DNA of 8,749 nt, from positions 1 to 8,749 of the forward strand of contig JAEWHQ010000222.1 in NCBI GenBank assembly GCA_023387715.1, given 5' to 3'. This document shows, piece by piece, positions 1 to 7,318 of the stretch; within the stretch, counting starts at the first letter, position 1; each line of letters starts with the position of its first letter. The position numbers and the translations under genes are program-made. A model generated the notes under the pieces. It had not been told where the DNA came from. It ran no database searches and worked only from the letters and a program-made list of their open reading frames with translations. The DNA comes from Pseudomonadota bacterium. GTDB taxonomy: Bacteria > Pseudomonadota > Alphaproteobacteria > Rhizobiales > Rhizobiaceae.

Positions 1-143
1 CCAGTGCAGTCAGGGCATTCCATCTCTGTTTCATGTTTGTTGCAGCATCAGCTCTGATACCACTCTTTCTATGTTTGCGCCTGCCAAACAGCCAGCTTTT
101 GCAAGCTCTCAAGTCCCGCTCTTAATTCAAAAGGATAAATACG
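1..143. other. Left-edge stretch with no confident gene
   Basis: No gene can be supported here. On the minus strand a frame is open from about position 115 to the left edge and contains an ATG at 34-32 that would begin MKQRWNALTAL. It could be the first codons of a gene lying mostly outside the window, but there is no clear Shine-Dalgarno upstream of that ATG. The right end carries the ribosome binding site AAGGA at 131-135 for the following plus-strand gene. I found no convincing -35/-10 pair. Confidence 0.4.
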
Positions 144-545
144 ATGTCATACTCCAAAATTTACTTTGATTTGATCCAGAGCACACATGATCTAATTCAA
201 AACTGGTTCAGTGGAGCAGAAACTACCGATACGGTTTACGAACAGCTTGTTGCCGATATTTCACCAGATTTCACGATCATTACTTTAAGCGGTCAAAAGC
301 TGGACTATGCTACTCTATGCAGTTTCTTTAAAACTCAATCGGGAGCAACACCCGCATTGAAAATTGCACTGCATGACATGACAGTCATATATGAAAACCA
401 CGACATGGCGGCTATCACCAATCAGGAAATACAGGAACAGCCGTAAAAACCTTCTCATCGACGTTTCTCAACCGTCGTTCTCAGCAAAGACTTAAATAAT
501 AAACCATTCTGGCGACACCTGCATGAAACAACTGCTACCTCATAA
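144..545 (+). pseudogene. SnoaL-like / DUF4440-type protein, interrupted by an in-frame stop
   Basis: The first 100 codons (144-446) look like a small cone-fold protein of the SnoaL/NTF2-like group: an N-terminal helix (IYFDLIQSTHDLIQNWF), then strands with FTIITLSGQKLDYATL and LHDMTVIYENHDMAAITNQEIQ. This frame ends at TAA 444-446. The same frame, with no shift, then continues for 32 codons as KPSHRRFSTVVLSKD..KPFWRHLHET up to TAA 543-545. That is the RR-S-hydrophobic-strand and W-R-H-L-H-E ending typical of this family. Joined together the protein would be about 133 residues, the usual family size. The simplest reading is a nonsense mutation such as CAA to TAA at 444. The start is ATG 144 with AAGGA 8 nt upstream. 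Any activity is unknown; family members range from enzymes to ligand binders. A shortened 100-residue protein could still be made but would lack the last strands of the fold. Confidence 0.6.
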
Positions 546-690
546 CCGACAATCTCTGGGCTGATTGCAGACATTCCTAAGCAAGCTGATTTAACTAATA
601 TTGCAGCACAAGATTATGCAATTGCAAAAACCATTGTTAGTAAAATCTGAGCGCCAGAAATTTCTTTAAAATAACCAGATATATTTATAA
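546..690. other. AT-rich non-coding stretch after the broken gene
   Basis: No intact gene is visible. The frame of the preceding broken gene stays open again from 546 to a TGA at 648-650 (34 codons, including IADIPKQADLTNIAAQDYAIAKTIV). It has no start codon, so it could be remnant coding sequence. The rest is AT-rich and leads into the terminator hairpin. Confidence 0.4.
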
Positions 691-723
691 AAATCCCTCC
701 GCAAAATATGAGTGCGGAGGGAT
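688..723 (-). terminator. Rho-independent terminator of the rpiR-type/iaaA genes
   Basis: A perfect 11-bp stem pairs 693-703 (ATCCCTCCGCA) with 713-723 (TGCGGAGGGAT) around a 9-nt loop. Read on the minus strand it is followed immediately by TTTTT and further AT-rich sequence. It starts 13 nt past the iaaA stop codon. On the plus strand no T-run follows, so it should work in one direction only. Confidence 0.88.
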
Positions 724-736
724 ATATTAAGATGGC

Positions 737-1678
737 TTAGTCTTGCTTGCCGTAAATGCCGGTATGGATGACACCATCAGCACCACACCATGCACGATAC
801 ATGCCCGGGCTATTGAATGGTAATTCAATGTTACCTTTCGCATCAACGGCGATCAAACCGCCGGAGCCACCGAGTTCGCCCAGTTCCTCAATAACATCAC
901 CGGCAGCCTGTGCAAGGCTCTGACCCGCCCAACGCATACGTGCATCAATCTCGTGACCAACTGCCCAGCGAATGAAATATTCGCCGTGACCGGTCGCAGA
1001 AATTGCCGCTGTTTTATCGTCTGCCCAAGTGCCGGCACCAATAACCGGACTGTCGCCAACACGGCCCGGTGTTTTGGCGGTCATACCACCGGTTGATGTT
1101 GCCGCTGCAATATGGCCGTGCTTGTCAAGCGCAACAGCTCCCACTGTGCCGTGCTTACGCGCCGGATCACCATCATCTGCAAGGCCTAAACGGCGGCGTT
1201 CCATTTCGGCATTCAAAGCATCAAGGCGTTGCTGCGTTGAAAACCACTCCGGTTCCATCATTTCAAGGTCAGCATTTTCACAAAAACGCTTGGCACCCTC
1301 ACCTGCAAGAAACACATGCTCGGTTTTTTCCATCACCGCGCGTGCTGCCAAAACCGGATGTCTTGGGCCGCAAATACCGGTAATTGCACCGCAACGACGG
1401 GTAGCCCCATCCATAACAGCCGCATCCATTTCATGGGTTGCATCTGTTGTAAAAACAGCACCACGACCGGCATTGAAAAGCGGGTTGTCTTCAAGCGCCA
1501 TAACAGCAGCTGTTGCCGCATCAAGCGCACTGCCGCCTTGCTTGAGAACATTCAAGCCAGCTTCCAGACAGGCTTTCAGACCTGCATGATACTGAGCTTC
1601 ACGCTCTGGCGTCATATTGGCTTTCAGAATTGTTCCTGCACCGCCATGAAGTGCAATTACGGGCGTAATTTCAGACAT
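737..1678 (-). CDS. iaaA: Isoaspartyl peptidase / L-asparaginase, Ntn-hydrolase (type III asparaginase)
   Basis: This enzyme hydrolyses beta-aspartyl (isoaspartyl) dipeptides and, more slowly, L-asparagine. It is a cytoplasmic Ntn-hydrolase that matures by self-cleavage before a threonine. From the ATG at 1678 the protein has 313 residues. VIALHGGAGT opens the alpha subunit; LEDNPLFNAGRGA (about 62-74) resembles the conserved structural loop. The cleavage site HGTVGAVALD puts the nucleophile at Thr178. STGGMTAKTPGRVGDSPVIGAGT (about 195-217) carries the substrate-binding Arg206 and Asp209, and ATGHGE (228-233) follows. Spacing matches the E. coli enzyme closely (Thr179 there). Two ATGs lie in tandem (1681 and 1678); the GAGGA at 1684-1688 is 2 nt from the first and 5 nt from the second, so the second is preferred. 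It follows the RpiR-type gene by 18 nt, almost certainly co-transcribed, and is closed by the terminator at 688-723. Confidence 0.95.
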   Translation of the reverse strand: MSEITPVIALHGGAGTILKANMTPEREAQYHAGLKACLEAGLNVLKQGGSALDAATAAVMALEDNPLFNAGRGAVFTTDATHEMDAAVMDGATRRCGAITGICGPRHPVLAARAVMEKTEHVFLAGEGAKRFCENADLEMMEPEWFSTQQRLDALNAEMERRRLGLADDGDPARKHGTVGAVALDKHGHIAAATSTGGMTAKTPGRVGDSPVIGAGTWADDKTAAISATGHGEYFIRWAVGHEIDARMRWAGQSLAQAAGDVIEELGELGGSGGLIAVDAKGNIELPFNSPGMYRAWCGADGVIHTGIYGKQD

Positions 1679-1683
1679 CATAT

Positions 1684-1688
1684 TCCTC
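1684..1688 (-). promoter_or_regulatory. Ribosome binding site deciding the iaaA start
   Basis: GAGGA on the minus strand lies 2 nt before the ATG at 1681 but 5 nt before the ATG at 1678. This favours the downstream of the two tandem start codons. The change is a single residue. Confidence 0.6.
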
Positions 1689-1696
1689 AGATGGTT

Positions 1697-2572
1697 TTAA
1701 GAGATCGTGGGTTTGTTTTGCAGATGCTCATCATCATCCGCATAAAAATAAGGCATCAAAAAACGGGTGTATGAGACAGCATCCGATACGCTTTGATGGT
1801 GCGCTGCCAGAATGGCAAGAATAGCCTCAAATGCTGCTAAAGCAGCAATACCGGATCCATGCAGAACCGGATGCTCGGCCGGAATGAAAATTTGTTCGTT
1901 GCTGAGAGCCGTTAATGGGGAGTGCGCGCCATCCGTGATCGCCACACAATAAGCGCCACGCCCACGTGCAATTTTCATGAAATCAACGGTTGCTTGCGAG
2001 TAACGAGGCAAAGCCATGGCAATCAGCAAATCGTCCGGAGTCAGGCCAGATGCTTTTAATGCAACGCGCTCAAGGCCGCAGTCGCCAGTGAGCATGATTT
2101 GCGCGCGGCTGAAAGGTAATAACCCGTCAGCAAAAAGCTGTAACAAATTACCGCTGATGCCAAAGCCTAAAAACGCAATGCGCTGCGCTCTTAAAATACG
2201 CAGTGCTGTGCTTTCCCAGACCGGATTATCAGCCTGCTGAGAGATGTTTTTAAGCAGCTTGATAGCATTGGCGAAGGAATCTTCAACAACCCGTTTGGGT
2301 GGAATGTGACGGGCACGGTCGACATTTTTAACAGGCTTCAACAGTGACTGGTAACCTTGCACAGCATGGTTGCGAAACTCGGTGTAACCATGAAGCCCTA
2401 GCGCTTTGACAAAACGGGTAATCGTCGCTGTTGAGGTTTCTGTTGCAGCCGCAAGCTCTTCAATACCCATTGTTGCGACAGGAAAAGGATTAGTCAGCAC
2501 ATAATCAGCTATTTTTTGCTGATTGGCTGTTAAATTTATCCACTGTGCTTCAATGAGCGCGGCAAGTGTCAC
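1697..2572 (-). CDS. RpiR/MurR-family transcriptional regulator (HTH + SIS)
   Basis: A DNA-binding regulator whose C-terminal SIS domain normally senses a phosphorylated sugar or related metabolite. From the GTG start it has 291 residues. The N-terminal HTH_6 domain covers about 1-75, with the typical LTANQQKIADYVLTNP and the recognition region ELAAATETSTATITRFVKALGLHGYTEFR (39-67). The SIS domain covers about 117-257, including RIAFLGFGISGN, the strand DLLIAMALPRYSQATVDFMKIARGRGAYCVAITD, and the segment SPLTALSNEQIFIP. The frame is open to a TTG at 2611, but GTG 2572 has GAGGG 7 nt upstream and a possible promoter just before it, so GTG is chosen. The gene precedes iaaA and is divergent from the M55 peptidase gene. 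The likely role is control of these peptide genes and of itself. Its effector cannot be told from sequence; a sugar phosphate from the neighbouring ribitol genes is possible but only a guess. Confidence 0.9.
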   Translation of the reverse strand: MTLAALIEAQWINLTANQQKIADYVLTNPFPVATMGIEELAAATETSTATITRFVKALGLHGYTEFRNHAVQGYQSLLKPVKNVDRARHIPPKRVVEDSFANAIKLLKNISQQADNPVWESTALRILRAQRIAFLGFGISGNLLQLFADGLLPFSRAQIMLTGDCGLERVALKASGLTPDDLLIAMALPRYSQATVDFMKIARGRGAYCVAITDGAHSPLTALSNEQIFIPAEHPVLHGSGIAALAAFEAILAILAAHHQSVSDAVSYTRFLMPYFYADDDEHLQNKPTIS

Positions 2573-2579
2573 TGATTTT

Positions 2580-2584
2580 CCCTC
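2580..2584 (-). promoter_or_regulatory. Ribosome binding site supporting a GTG start for the RpiR-type regulator
   Basis: GAGGG on the minus strand is 7 nt before the GTG at 2572. The longer reading from TTG 2611 has only AT-rich sequence upstream and would add 13 residues not typical of the family. Confidence 0.65.
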
Positions 2585-2612
2585 AACTTCAGATGATAAA
2601 AATCCTATCAAA

Positions 2613-2665
2613 AATATATGATTTTGAAAATCTTTTTCATTAAGTGTTGCGAAATTTCTTTTTCA
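2613..2665 (-). promoter_or_regulatory. Candidate operator/promoter region of the RpiR-type regulator
   Basis: Several symmetric elements cluster here. GATTTTGAAAATC (2620-2632) is a perfect 13-nt palindrome. Overlapping it, TGAAAA-TCT-TTTTCA (2625-2639) is an inverted repeat of 6-nt arms. GAAATTTC (2651-2658) is a further palindrome. The 9-mer TCTTTTTCA occurs at 2631-2639 and again at 2657-2665, 26 bp apart. On the minus strand TATATT (2618-2613) is a 5/6 match to a -10 box, but no good -35 accompanies it. A -10 there would start transcription about 35 nt before the GTG. Binding of the regulator here, controlling itself and the divergent peptidase, is inference. Confidence 0.5.
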
Positions 2666-2806
2666 AGTTAAGAGTTTGAACATAATAGCAATGCTGCCTG
2701 ATAGATCGGACAATGGTAACTCTATTGAATTTATAGATGAAACTGCTGTACTCATTTCACGTTTTGTTATTTTGTGAGTGCATGAATAACAGGCTTTAAA
2801 AAGACC

Positions 2807-2811
2807 GGAGG
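2807..2811 (+). promoter_or_regulatory. Strong ribosome binding site of the M55 peptidase gene
   Basis: GGAGG lies 5 nt before ATG 2817. It is the strongest Shine-Dalgarno in the window and fixes the start. No confident promoter could be picked in the AT-rich sequence between 2670 and 2806. Confidence 0.8.
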
Positions 2812-2816
2812 ACGAG

Positions 2817-3638
2817 ATGAGAGTTTATATTTGTGCGGATATTGAGGGTGTAGCTGGTGTCGTGACTTCACTGCAAGGACAACCTGGCAATCCTGAATAT
2901 GAACGTGCTCGTCGTTTGATGACAGAAGAAGTCAATGCTGCCATTGAAGGTGCTTTAGCGGGTGGCGCAGATTATATTCTGGTTAACGACTCTCATGGTC
3001 CGATGGTCAATATCATCCCTGAATTGCTGCATCCTTCAGCAGAGCTTATTCTCGGGCGCCCAAAGAAATTTAATATGGCAGCCGGACTGGATGAAAGCTT
3101 TGATATGTTGTTTTTCACCGGCCACCATGCAAGCGCTGCGCAATATGGGGTGCTGGCGCATACCACAAATGGTTTTGCCTTCCGTACGATTAAACTGAAT
3201 GGTCAGATCGTCGGTGAGCCCGGTTTTTATGGCGCTTATGCCGGTGAATTAGGCGTACCTGTTGCCTTGATCAGCGGCGATGATCAAACAGAATTAGAAA
3301 ACCGTCCGTTCTTTCCGAATGCAGAATTTGCAACCGTTAAAACGGCGCTCGGCAATCGCGCTGCCCGTCAGATCTCTGTGCATAATGCCCGTGCCCTGAT
3401 CCGCGATTTAGCCCAAAAAGCTGTTGAGCGTAAAAATGAACTGAAGATTTGGAAACCATTTACCGGACGTATCCATGCAGAGTTCATCATGAACTCCCCC
3501 CTGCTTGCCGATCAAATGGCAATCATCCCATGTGCGAAACGCACAGATGCGACCACAATTAGCTTTGATTGTGCCAATGTGGCCGAAGCCATTGGCTGGA
3601 TGGGCGTTCTCTCAGGTCTTTCTGCTAGTGTGAGATAA
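2817..3638 (+). CDS. M55-family metallo-aminopeptidase (DppA-like)
   Basis: A cytoplasmic zinc aminopeptidase of family M55, whose founder, Bacillus subtilis DppA, is a self-compartmentalising decamer that removes N-terminal D-residues. The 273-residue length fits the family. The zinc ligands line up with DppA: Asp8 and Glu10 in CADIEGVAG, His60 in VNDSHGPM, His104 in TGHHA, and Glu134 in VGEPGF (133 in DppA). His115 in GVLAHT is also shared. MTEEVNAAIEGALAGGA (35-51) and LISGDDQTE (151-159) are further family blocks. The start is ATG with GGAGG (2807-2811) 5 nt upstream. It is divergent from the regulator/iaaA pair, which suggests a shared peptide-degradation role. Many DppA-like genes sit beside a peptide ABC transporter; none follows here, and the next genes are convergent ribitol genes. 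Preference for D-residues cannot be confirmed from sequence. Confidence 0.9.
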   Translation: MRVYICADIEGVAGVVTSLQGQPGNPEYERARRLMTEEVNAAIEGALAGGADYILVNDSHGPMVNIIPELLHPSAELILGRPKKFNMAAGLDESFDMLFFTGHHASAAQYGVLAHTTNGFAFRTIKLNGQIVGEPGFYGAYAGELGVPVALISGDDQTELENRPFFPNAEFATVKTALGNRAARQISVHNARALIRDLAQKAVERKNELKIWKPFTGRIHAEFIMNSPLLADQMAIIPCAKRTDATTISFDCANVAEAIGWMGVLSGLSASVR

Positions 3639-3661
3639 GATCATCACAAAATATCTCTCTG

Positions 3662-3680
3662 ATCAGAGTGATCTGATTTT
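3662..3680 (+). terminator. Weak intrinsic terminator candidate after the M55 gene
   Basis: ATCAGA (3662-3667) pairs with TCTGAT (3672-3677) around a 4-nt loop and runs into TTTT at 3677-3680 on the plus strand, 24 nt after the peptidase stop. The stem is short and AT-rich, so it would be weak. It overlaps the last codons of the convergent kinase gene and an alternative 12-nt palindrome (CTCTGATCAGAG, 3657-3668). Confidence 0.35.
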
Positions 3681-5267
3681 ACGGGCTGTTTCCTGCAAGA
3701 GTATAAAAGCTTGAAAACGTTTTTCGTGCCATGACTGCAAGTCCGCATTGGGTTGATTAATGTCACCCATTTCAGACATGCTGGACATTGCTGACGGCAA
3801 GTCGGGATAGGCTCTTGCCGCAACAGCCCCAAGCATTGCTGATCCGAGAAGTACAGGTTCTGTCGAGGTGGATGCGGTGACAACAAGTCCGGTTGTATCG
3901 GCAAGTATTTGGCGAACGAGATGAGAACGTGCTGCACCACCTGAAACAACAAGCGTGTCGGTTGTGATACCTTTTGCGCGTTGCGCTTCAACAATTTGCC
4001 TTGCACCGTAGCCAAGGCCGCAAAGTCCGGCCAGATAAAGTGCAGCCAGACTATCCATATCCGCATCAAGATTAAGCCCTGCAATGATTGCTCGGGCATC
4101 CGGATCAGCAAACGGGGCGCGATTACCTAAAAACTCAGGCACGACATGGATGTCACCGACAATGGCAGGAGTATTAGTTGCGCCACCTTTGGCCTGAACA
4201 ATATCAGCCAGATTATCTGCCAGACTTTGACCTTGTGCTGCCGCCTGCTTTTCTGCCTCAGCTGCAAAAGGATGCATATGGATCAAATGATCGATGGCAG
4301 CGCCTGCTGCCGATTGACCACCTTCATTCAACCATAGACCCGGCACCATGGCGGAATAATATGGCCCCCAGACCCCATCAACGAAAACAGGTTTTTCTGT
4401 CGTGGTCATGGTGCAGGCTGATGTGCCAAATACATAAGCCATACGTGTCAGCAAACTGCCAACCTCACCGCGTGCACCGACAGTGCCAATACCACCAGCA
4501 TGGGCATCAATGAGACCGGCAGCAACTGCTGTGCCTGTTAAAAGCCCGAGTTCTTTCGCTGCCTGATCGCTGAGAACCCCGAGTTTTTCACCGCCGACAC
4601 ATATATCCCTGCCGATACGCTGGAACCCTTCATCGGCTAGCTGCTCCAAACCGATTGCGCGAAAATAGGCTTCATCCCAGCGGTTTTCATGGCTGAGATA
4701 TGTCCATTTACAGGTGACCGTACATGCCGAACGTGCAAGGCTTCCGCACGATTTCCATGTCAGAAAATCGCTAAGATCAAAAAACTGCCATGCGTGATTA
4801 AAGGTGTCAGGCTTGTTTTCTTTCAACCATAATAGTTTTGGCGTCTCCATTTCAGGTGAAATAGTGCCGCCAACATAGTTTAAAACTGTCGCGGCTGTTG
4901 CATTAATGCGTTCAGCCTGAGCAACAGCCCGATGATCCATCCAGACGATGATATTACGTGCAGGATCATTGGATGGCCCCACAGCAAGCGGCTGACCGCC
5001 CTCGCCTAACACCACCAAAGAACATGTGGCATCATAGCCGATGCCAGCAATATTTTCAGGTGCAACACCACTGATTTTGATGGTTGCTTGAACGCTCTCG
5101 CAAACGGCCTGCCAGATATTGTCACTTGATTGTTCGACAATGCTGCCCGCTTCACGCCACATGGTAATGTCGCGTTTGGCTGAAGCCAGCAAAGTGCCTT
5201 TTGCATCAAATAAACCAGCACGCGCACTGCCCGTACCGACATCAACACCCAAATAATAATGGTTCAT
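3663..5267 (-). CDS. rbtK: FGGY-family D-ribulokinase
   Basis: This is predicted to phosphorylate D-ribulose to D-ribulose 5-phosphate with ATP, the second step of ribitol breakdown. From ATG 5267 it has 534 residues, a normal length for the FGGY pentulose-kinase group. The N-terminal phosphate-binding block GVDVGTGSARAGLFD (about 7-21) is followed by GIGYDATCSLVVL (about 75-87), characteristic of the ribulokinase/FGGY subfamily. VWMDHRAVAQAERIN (108-122) and SPEMETPKLLWLKE (137-150) follow. LIDAHAGGIG holds the likely catalytic Asp254. The C-terminal ATPase half has GTSACTM, NEGGQSAAGAAIDH and the adenosine-binding VSGGAARSHL (441-450). An in-frame ATG at 5297 would add ten residues outside the family block and has no Shine-Dalgarno; the site before 5267 is also weak (GGGT). 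It is last in the ribitol operon, 59 nt after the dehydrogenase gene. Related kinases act on other ketopentoses, but the RbtD-type neighbour makes D-ribulose much the likeliest substrate. Confidence 0.9.
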   Translation of the reverse strand: MNHYYLGVDVGTGSARAGLFDAKGTLLASAKRDITMWREAGSIVEQSSDNIWQAVCESVQATIKISGVAPENIAGIGYDATCSLVVLGEGGQPLAVGPSNDPARNIIVWMDHRAVAQAERINATAATVLNYVGGTISPEMETPKLLWLKENKPDTFNHAWQFFDLSDFLTWKSCGSLARSACTVTCKWTYLSHENRWDEAYFRAIGLEQLADEGFQRIGRDICVGGEKLGVLSDQAAKELGLLTGTAVAAGLIDAHAGGIGTVGARGEVGSLLTRMAYVFGTSACTMTTTEKPVFVDGVWGPYYSAMVPGLWLNEGGQSAAGAAIDHLIHMHPFAAEAEKQAAAQGQSLADNLADIVQAKGGATNTPAIVGDIHVVPEFLGNRAPFADPDARAIIAGLNLDADMDSLAALYLAGLCGLGYGARQIVEAQRAKGITTDTLVVSGGAARSHLVRQILADTTGLVVTASTSTEPVLLGSAMLGAVAARAYPDLPSAMSSMSEMGDINQPNADLQSWHEKRFQAFILLQETARKIRSL

Positions 5268-5326
5268 GGTCTTTGACCCGTTTAAGAGCGTTTGCATAAG
5301 CTATGTGTTAAAGCCGTGTATAATTC

Positions 5327-6055
5327 TTACAGATCAAGGCTTTGAGGGATAATCACCAGATCACGAATGGTAATATTGCGCGGTCGTGTCAACATGAACA
5401 TCACTGACTCTGCAACTTCTTTAGGTTCCATCAAGCTGCCTGCGGCCAGTGCTTCTTCAAGTTTGGCTTTTGGCCAGTCACTGATCAGCGCAGTCACAAC
5501 AGGCCCGGGTAAAACACCACCAACACGAATGCCGTATGGTGCCAGCTGACGGCGCACAGTATGTACAAAAGCTTGAACAGCATGTTTGGAGGCGGTGTAG
5601 ATCGGCTCCCAGATAACAGGTACAACACCTGCAACCGAGCTGGTGACGATAATATCACCGGTTTTACGTTCCATCATATGAGGCAAAACAGCGTGAATGG
5701 TGCGGAAAGCTGCATTGATGTTGAGATTGAGCATGCGATCCCATGCATCAGGCTCGCCTTCCCATAAAGGCCCGCCACAATAAGCACCGGCATTGGCATG
5801 AAACACATCCAGCTGGCCAGCTTGTTCCAGTATTTGCGGCATCATGGTTGCTACAGACGCAGGATTGAGCAGGTCAATGACCAGTGGCTTGGCCTTTTCG
5901 CCAAGCTCGGCACATTTTTCCTGCAATGCTTTTTCATCACGATCAACCAGAAACACTGTCATGCCTGCTTCGATCATGTGCTTTGCACATTCAAAACCGA
6001 TGCCTGAAGCAGCGCCCGTAACAGCACCAACCTGGCCTTTGAGATCTTGAGCCAT
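5327..6055 (-). CDS. rbtD: Ribitol 2-dehydrogenase (short-chain dehydrogenase)
   Basis: This oxidises ribitol to D-ribulose with NAD+ in the cytoplasm. The 242-residue protein is a classical [11 protein letters not shown] (13-20) binds the dinucleotide, and Asp38 at the end of the second strand (FLVDRD) favours NAD over NADP. NAG is at 88-90, and the catalytic set is Ser140, Tyr153 and Lys157. The call is more specific than SDR because long stretches match my memory of Klebsiella ribitol dehydrogenase: FHANAGAY, the [15 protein letters not shown] region, [26 protein letters not shown] and the ending RD-VI-P-S-DL. The start is ATG with AAAGG (6063-6067) 7 nt upstream, and the gene begins 18 nt after the permease stop. 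It stands between the importer and ribulokinase genes, exactly where a ribitol pathway needs it. Activity on related pentitols or side polyols such as xylitol is possible. Confidence 0.93.
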   Translation of the reverse strand: MAQDLKGQVGAVTGAASGIGFECAKHMIEAGMTVFLVDRDEKALQEKCAELGEKAKPLVIDLLNPASVATMMPQILEQAGQLDVFHANAGAYCGGPLWEGEPDAWDRMLNLNINAAFRTIHAVLPHMMERKTGDIIVTSSVAGVVPVIWEPIYTASKHAVQAFVHTVRRQLAPYGIRVGGVLPGPVVTALISDWPKAKLEEALAAGSLMEPKEVAESVMFMLTRPRNITIRDLVIIPQSLDL

Positions 6056-6073
6056 TTTAAAACCTTTCAGAAA

Positions 6074-7318
6074 TTAAGCGCGGCCATGGGATTGGCGCGA
6101 ACGACGGGCAAGTGAGTCAACAATGACGGCTATGGCGAGCACTGCGCCGGTGATCATGTAACGAAGTGAAGATGAGAGATCGAGTAAAGTCAGACCGCTG
6201 GCGATAGACTGGATAACAATAATACCGAGCAAAGCCGACCATGCACTGCCGCGCCCGCCAAACAGGCTCGTACCACCAATAACGGCTGCTGCGATGGCGT
6301 TGAGGTTGACATCGCCTGTACCCGCTTGCTGGCTGGATGATGCAAGACGCGCAGCTGCCAGAATACCACCTGTCGCGGCAAGGACGGAACATGTCATAAA
6401 GGCAGAAACATAAATGAAATTCACATTAATGCCTGCACGGCGCGCGGCTTCACGATTGCCGCCAACAGCCTGCATCGCACGCCCCCATCGGGTGCGCGTA
6501 AGCGCATAGTTCATTGCAACAACCAGTGCAACGAACACACCAAACATCCACGGCACGCCACGGGACTGGTTGAGGTAAAAAACAACACTGCCGATAAGCA
6601 AAGTGATGATGATTGCTTTAAGGGCAATGCCAGTTGATGAAGCAGCCGACAAACCTGCTGCGCGGCGCCGTTGGGCTGCGCTGAATTCTGTCAGAAAAAT
6701 TGCAAGACCTGCTGCAATGACAAATGCATAGGACAATAAACGCGGTATGACTAAAAGCTGGCCAAAGCTGACAAGACATGAGCCGTAAGGCAGGTTGATT
6801 GAACCGGTATTGCCAAGCAGATAAAGCTGTAAACCAAGAGCGGCTAACAGTCCTGCCAGCGTCGATACAAAGCTTGGCATGCTAAAACGTGTATAAAGAA
6901 ACGCATAAAGCAGACCTATAAGAGCGCCTGTACATAACGCGGCCAATATAGCGATGCCGACAGGCCAGCCGTGATTAACCCAAAGCACGCCCACAACGGC
7001 AGAGGCCAGACCACTGACCGAGCCCACCGACAAGTCAATTTCACCAAGCATCAATACGCACACAATACCAAGTGCGATCACACCGATGGTTGAACTATCA
7101 AACAGTAGATTGACCAGATTGCTGCTGGATAAAAAGACTGGGCTCAAAGACTGGAAAACAGTCCAGATAATCACAAGGCCGATGATGACGGGCAGTGAAC
7201 CAAGATCACCTGAACGCACCCGATCAAAAAAGCTTGTCAAAGCACCAGAAAGACCTTCATCGTGGCGCACACGTGTATCCTGACGATCAAGCGGAGTATT
7301 GCCGGAAGGTTGGGTCAT
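6074..7318 (-). CDS. Sugar/polyol ABC transporter permease (BPD_transp_2, XylH/RbsC-like)
   Basis: An inner-membrane permease of a CUT2-type (ribose/xylose-like) ABC importer, probably for ribitol. The 414-residue protein has a polar N-terminal tail of about 40 residues and then roughly ten hydrophobic segments (for example about 41-58, 77-92, 97-115, 119-143, 148-168, 190-210, 232-250, 257-273, 301-323, 361-400). LGEIDLSVGSVSGLASA (91-107) is the family signature near the second and third segments. GGNREAARRAGIN (286-298) is the cytoplasmic loop that docks on the ATPase. IGGTSLFGGRGS (347-358) is another conserved block. Length and pattern resemble XylH more than the shorter RbsC. The start ATG overlaps the ATPase stop by 4 bp (ATGA), with GGAG at 7326-7329, so translation is probably coupled. 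The substrate is inferred from the neighbours. Confidence 0.92.
   Translation of the reverse strand: MTQPSGNTPLDRQDTRVRHDEGLSGALTSFFDRVRSGDLGSLPVIIGLVIIWTVFQSLSPVFLSSSNLVNLLFDSSTIGVIALGIVCVLMLGEIDLSVGSVSGLASAVVGVLWVNHGWPVGIAILAALCTGALIGLLYAFLYTRFSMPSFVSTLAGLLAALGLQLYLLGNTGSINLPYGSCLVSFGQLLVIPRLLSYAFVIAAGLAIFLTEFSAAQRRRAAGLSAASSTGIALKAIIITLLIGSVVFYLNQSRGVPWMFGVFVALVVAMNYALTRTRWGRAMQAVGGNREAARRAGINVNFIYVSAFMTCSVLAATGGILAAARLASSSQQAGTGDVNLNAIAAAVIGGTSLFGGRGSAWSALLGIIVIQSIASGLTLLDLSSSLRYMITGAVLAIAVIVDSLARRSRQSHGRA

Noticed and set aside
1..115. Minus-strand open frame running off the left edge, with an ATG at 34-32
   Set aside because: Only 11 codons remain after the ATG, no Shine-Dalgarno precedes it and I recognise no family; it could equally be chance.
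1029..1774. Several plus-strand open frames of 100-190 codons opposite iaaA and the regulator end
   Set aside because: They are antisense to a clearly conserved protein, lack ribosome binding sites and have low-complexity, Ser/Arg/Pro-rich translations typical of shadow frames.
2573..2611. N-terminal extension of the RpiR-type regulator to TTG 2611
   Set aside because: It has no ribosome binding site, and GTG 2572 has GAGGG at good spacing and gives the usual family N-terminus.
2676..2704. TTGAAC with a 17-nt spacer to TGATAG as a promoter for the M55 gene
   Set aside because: The -10 matches only two of six consensus positions, so it is not called.
3644..4513. Open frames in other readings over the kinase gene, including one on the same strand at 3644-4111
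   Set aside because: The FGGY motifs lie in the long frame throughout this stretch, so the others are overlaps without coding features.
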